A DNA stretch of 64,000 nt, from contig OY986963.1 of NCBI GenBank assembly GCA_963920575.1, positions 2,766,896-2,830,895 on the forward strand. Direction: 5' to 3'. This DNA is from Narthecium ossifragum (taxonomy: Eukaryota; Streptophyta; Magnoliopsida; Dioscoreales; Nartheciaceae). Made by a program: the position numbers and the translations under genes. Under the pieces are notes generated by a model, which saw only the letters and a program-made list of their open reading frames with translations, ran no database searches and had not been told where the DNA came from. Of the stretch, positions 60,501 through 64,000 are shown one piece after another; position 1 is the first letter of the stretch, and every line of letters begins with the position of its first letter.

Positions 60501-63394
60501 TAAACATTGAGTGACCTACAAACTCAAAGGAAATAAAATTCTCATGCAATATGCACTGTTAGCATGGTTCATATGCCAAAAGTAGTTCACTATCAGCAAA
60601 TCATAATACGAGTGATATTAACTTCGAACATTCTTAAGAATAAAAAGAAGAAGCAATGACCAAAGTCAACATCTATCGTATGAAAACTCACATCAGCTAT
60701 AGATCTCAGGATAAGAATTTCAATTCAACAAAAACAGGGGATTTTTCATAATAACAGCTCCAAAGACATGGTTCTGGAATAAAATTTCAAGGTTTCGAGC
60801 AAAAGGAGATCACCTAAAGCAAAAGCTAATACATTTGGAAGAGGGCGTGTGGAGTAGAACAATAAGTGAAACTGAACAGCTGCTAGGATGACAAAAAATG
60901 CTTCAACATGATGGCCAAATTTTCTTCTAATCTGTGCAAGTTCAGAAAAAACTTTGTTCAGACATCGATGTCAAGAATAAATAGCAAAAAAAAATACATT
61001 GCTAAATTAAAAATTAGTCAAACATGTTAAAGCATGGCAATAACCTCTATCAGGGATGTTTGACACTGCCTACCTTACTTAAAAACTTCATCCAGATTGT
61101 TTGTCAAACAATGATCAATGCTATTTGGCGCAATCTGGACACAAAGTTCATATCTGAATTTTACCCAAAACTCTCATGAAACCTTGTAGCCCAAATCAGA
61201 ATTAGGCTTTAAGAGCTCCTGAGCTGTCACCCAAGTGTGCAATCACCTTATACTGAATTGCTCAAGTCTGAGCACCACAAGGACAAACAGACAAAGAGTG
61301 ACACTTAATCACATGCTTTGTAGTTTCCATAATAACTTCTACATGCTTCAAGAGTTTCAAAGCTTTCAATTTTTTTTTGCCACAGAAAAACATGACAATG
61401 CAATTTGACTGGAAAAGGAGCTAACAAAAATGAGCAAAAAAAATTGAAAGCGGCAATTAATAAGAGGTGAAACACGATAATAAACCATTCAAACTAAAAC
61501 CAAAACAATATATAGTAGACATCCAGAACATGGAAGATTGGATGCACAATCAAACTCAGGTAGGGATGGAATTTCCTCGCATGCTTCAGAAATGAAATAG
61601 TTGATGATTAACTTCAATTATTGTACCATTTTTAGTTGTCACTGAACAGGAGTAGCATTCGTTGAGAACATGAAGCAGTATATTTAATGCCATAGAAGAT
61701 GGACAAAATGCCTATGCCAGCTCTAGTAAAATATCACCTTCCATTAAGCAAACAAAATTCTTACGGCTACTGAAGCACGTGGTCTCAATACTGTTTGCAT
61801 ATTTATTTGCTAATACTTGTAAAAGGAAGACAAACAACATGGAGAAAATGAAAAGGCTGAAACAACAAAATGTTTCCACAAATGATAAATAAATGAAGAA
61901 TTTCTACTAGATACCCGATTTAGGGTCATACAAACATGCTATTAGAAGAGACAAGCTTTACCTGAATGCGAAGAGATCTTAATGTCGACAATACTATGCA
62001 ACCCAACACCAAGCGGACTGAAGAAGGCAAGACATACTATGTTACTTATGTAGCAACCGATGCAAAGTAATCTGTATCACTAGAAAACAACAGGAACAAG
62101 TTCTTCTAATGGAAAAACCAAATTTCTCTTCTAATTTAGCGGCAAAAAAAACTGTCATTGGACATAAATCTTGACCAACAGAAGCATAAGGTCCTGAAAG
62201 AGGACAGTACTCTTATTTAAGCTAAATACAAGCACCTGCCAACTATTAACAGGCTAAAAGAGAGAACCGGATAGCTTATCTTCATTTACAGGTAACATTA
62301 AAAAAAAATGACTCAAGTTTTTCCTTAGTGCACTATCGTAGATAATTACATCCATGTGTTATAGAATTACCTGCATAAAGACTATAAATCTTTGGCATGT
62401 GCAGGATTTGCAATACAAGCACAAGCGGTGATGCCAATATTGACACAAAGAAGGCACCTGGAAGACAGAAATAACTTGTGATTGTCATGAGTCAATGCAT
62501 GACACAAAATCAATCCACCAATTTTTCACATTATAAAGTACATATCACGCTCTTTTGGAAGGAAACAATACTTGAAAATTCATGACAGCCGTTACTAGAA
62601 GTGTAGAAGTATTGAAGTTCACATTTCAAGTCCAAAAATTCATGTTTCTTTTAAGATAACATTATTGGGATATCATGATCGTAATGCATGTACGCCAAAG
62701 AACAAAATTTATAAGAACTAAGACAAAAGCCAGAGAAGAATGTTCAGAAACATGCCAAACATTTACTTTAAAATCCGTATATTTAGAGCTGAGTAAGTTT
62801 ACCTATAAAAGTTCGAGGGACAACACCAGGAAAATCCAAATGGTCATACTGTGGCAGGCAGCAGAAAATTGGTTTAACAAGACCACCATGTAATCATATT
62901 TCATAGGTGTCGAAACACAATTCCAAGAAGTATGCACATATCCTTGCCTTCTCAATGTGATGCCGGTGGTAAAGTATATCGTGCATTGCCTTCAGGAAAA
63001 GGAATACACGCATTAGTTTCTTGAACTTCTATATTTGAAAAAAAACACACACAAAGAAACCTAATATATGACCAGCAGGATCTCCAGGGCGTAAATGTCC
63101 AAGAACCAAGAAGGGGAAGGAGATGGCTTCAAATAGGCTAGAAAGGATCACCTGGACGTTGAAGCTTTCTTCGACCTTGGTATAAGGAACCATGACCACA
63201 TAGAAAGAAGCGATCGTGCCGAGCAAAAGATCCCATCCTGCGAGAAAAGATCACCGCGCGTTAGTATTCCATCAATCCAGTGATTTCTTGATGCATTCGT
63301 GATGAATCAAATGGAATTAGAGAACCGATTCACCGTATTCACGTAGAAAGCTGTGGGATTTCGGGTTTCGCGGCGTGGAATTCCTCCTAGACAT
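51509..63394 (-). CDS. ALG12: ALG12, Dol-P-Man:Man7GlcNAc2-PP-Dol alpha-1,6-mannosyltransferase
   Basis: An ER-membrane enzyme adding the eighth mannose to the lumenal lipid-linked oligosaccharide for N-glycosylation (Arabidopsis EBS4). Twenty exons in transcript order: 63394-63334, 63237-63152, 62989-62948, 62848-62803, 62457-62371, 62017-61962, 60931-60814, 59706-59648, 59149-59078, 57668-57605, 57487-57384, 55166-55095, 54818-54732, 54625-54558, 54250-54182, 54102-54020, 53915-53819, 52716-52651, 51922-51829 and 51589-51509. Phases agree throughout; 1512 bases, 503 residues. Landmarks: [40 protein letters not shown] (the GT22 family N-terminus), [81 protein letters not shown] and [13 protein letters not shown]. 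Multiple hydrophobic segments fit a multispanning protein. It appears intact. The start at 63394 (MSRRNSTPR) was chosen for family-like length; an in-frame ATG at 63493 is possible. Intron 3 is GC-AG. Confidence 0.95.
55986..57191 (+). mobile_element. Solo LTR in an ALG12 intron
   Basis: Begins TGTTAGATATAAATATAGCC and ends GTCATAATTTCTGTTCTAACA. The termini are inverted (TGTTAGA/TCTAACA) and a 5-bp CATAC duplication flanks it exactly (55981-55985 and 57192-57196). A TATA box (TATAAATAGCC at about 56680) marks the plus orientation. No gag-pol is present, so it is a product of LTR-LTR recombination. It is antisense to ALG12. Confidence 0.85.
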
Positions 63395-63735
63395 CTCTCC
63401 AAAACCCCCAAAAACCTCTCGCGCTCGAGGCAACGATCGCCGATGGGAGGAGTGCGAGATCTCCGGAAATGAGACACGATCCGGGTCCGCCATGCTTTTC
63501 GGGTACGAGTCCGCGTCCTCTAGCTCACATGATCCTAGTTGGGATCCAGATCTTTTATTCATCGGGCTTGTTTGTTTCGCACGGTGGACTGAAAATGAGT
63601 CATGTCCGACACTTCTTGGCGAGCCTATTCCAGTCCAACCCCATTCTAATATGGCCCCGTTCCATCAAAATGTTTTGGAACACTTTTTTTTTTTTTTTTA
63701 CATGATAACATTTCAGCACATTTTTCTTTAATTTT
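63395..63735. other. ALG12 5' UTR/promoter region
   Basis: GC-richer to about 63540 (likely 5' UTR and start region), then a poly(T) run near 63684. No TATA box obvious on the minus strand. Confidence 0.4.
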
Positions 63736-64000
63736 GAGACCACTTCCTCCGTCACTGACCGCTGACAACCCAAACCCATACACCAACCTCCACTGGAACC
63801 CATCATCCACGGCCTCTAAACCGCCTCCAACTACCGACCTCCGTCCTTCCCTCCTCCACCTTCTTTCACCCTCGAGACAACCTCCTCGGCCACCAATCTC
63901 TAGCGACCAAAACCCCGACGCCAACTTCCACTGGAACCCATCATCCATAGCCTCCAAACCGCCTTCAACCATCGCCAAAACAACCACCAACCTCTATCCT
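63736..64000. repeat. 138-bp tandem repeat, cut by the window edge
   Basis: Two imperfect copies with period 138, shown by TCCACTGGAACCCATCATCC at 63789 and 63927 and by GAGAC(C/A)AC/ACCTCCTC near 63737 and 63875. Open frames through it reflect a stop-poor repeat. More copies may follow beyond 64000. Confidence 0.6.

Overview
This is nuclear DNA from a flowering plant. The genes have many phase-consistent GT-AG introns, the intergenic DNA is full of MITEs, Helitrons, LINEs and LTR remnants, and all recognisable proteins are plant orthologues. Very GC-rich first exons (KH protein, cyclin) set in AT-rich surroundings suggest a monocot, probably a commelinid; that is inference. There is one 200-base run of N (32956-33155). 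I assembled exon models by hand from splice consensus, reading phase and remembered family sequences, so individual exon edges may be off by a few bases.

Layout. 1-3.4 kb: 5' part of a PEPPER-type triple-KH RNA-binding protein gene (minus; it runs off the left edge). 4.0-8.6 kb: a complete 8-exon ORANGE (OR) gene (minus) with a perfect hairpin in its 3' UTR. 9.3-9.7 kb: a small Helitron. 9.9-10.9 kb: a plus-strand cluster of at least four box C/D snoRNAs behind a telo-box/site II/TATA promoter; all four carry rRNA-complementary stretches. 12.9-14.9 kb: intergenic DNA with MITEs. 14.9-15.4 kb: a secreted glycine-rich protein gene. 17.4-19.1 kb: a two-exon U/P-type cyclin (CYCU4-1-like, minus). 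19.3-24.5 kb: transposon-rich DNA. 24.7-25.65 kb: a hypothetical protein gene (plus). 26.9-28.4 kb: a 20-bp minisatellite that switches strand in the middle. 30.0-31.5 kb: AT-rich and then GC-rich repeats. 32.46-32.96 kb: a large GC-rich palindrome that runs into the assembly gap. 33.35-38.64 kb: a complete 8-exon GATA26/27-type transcription factor (minus). 39.7-41.0 kb: an AT-rich element carrying a GC-rich coding-like insert. 43.5-47.06 kb: a 5'-truncated LINE with a 17-bp target-site duplication and only two internal stops. 51.5-63.4 kb: a complete 20-exon ALG12 mannosyltransferase gene (minus) with a solo LTR in one intron and one GC-AG intron.

The genes are unrelated housekeeping and developmental loci, not a pathway cluster: ER N-glycan assembly (ALG12), plastid carotenoid biogenesis (OR), rRNA modification (snoRNAs), mRNA binding (PEPPER), cell cycle or phosphate signalling (cyclin U) and GATA-type transcriptional regulation. 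I found no evidence of an unknown multi-gene system. The most unusual structures are the snoRNA cluster, the strand-switching minisatellite and the well-preserved transposon footprints.
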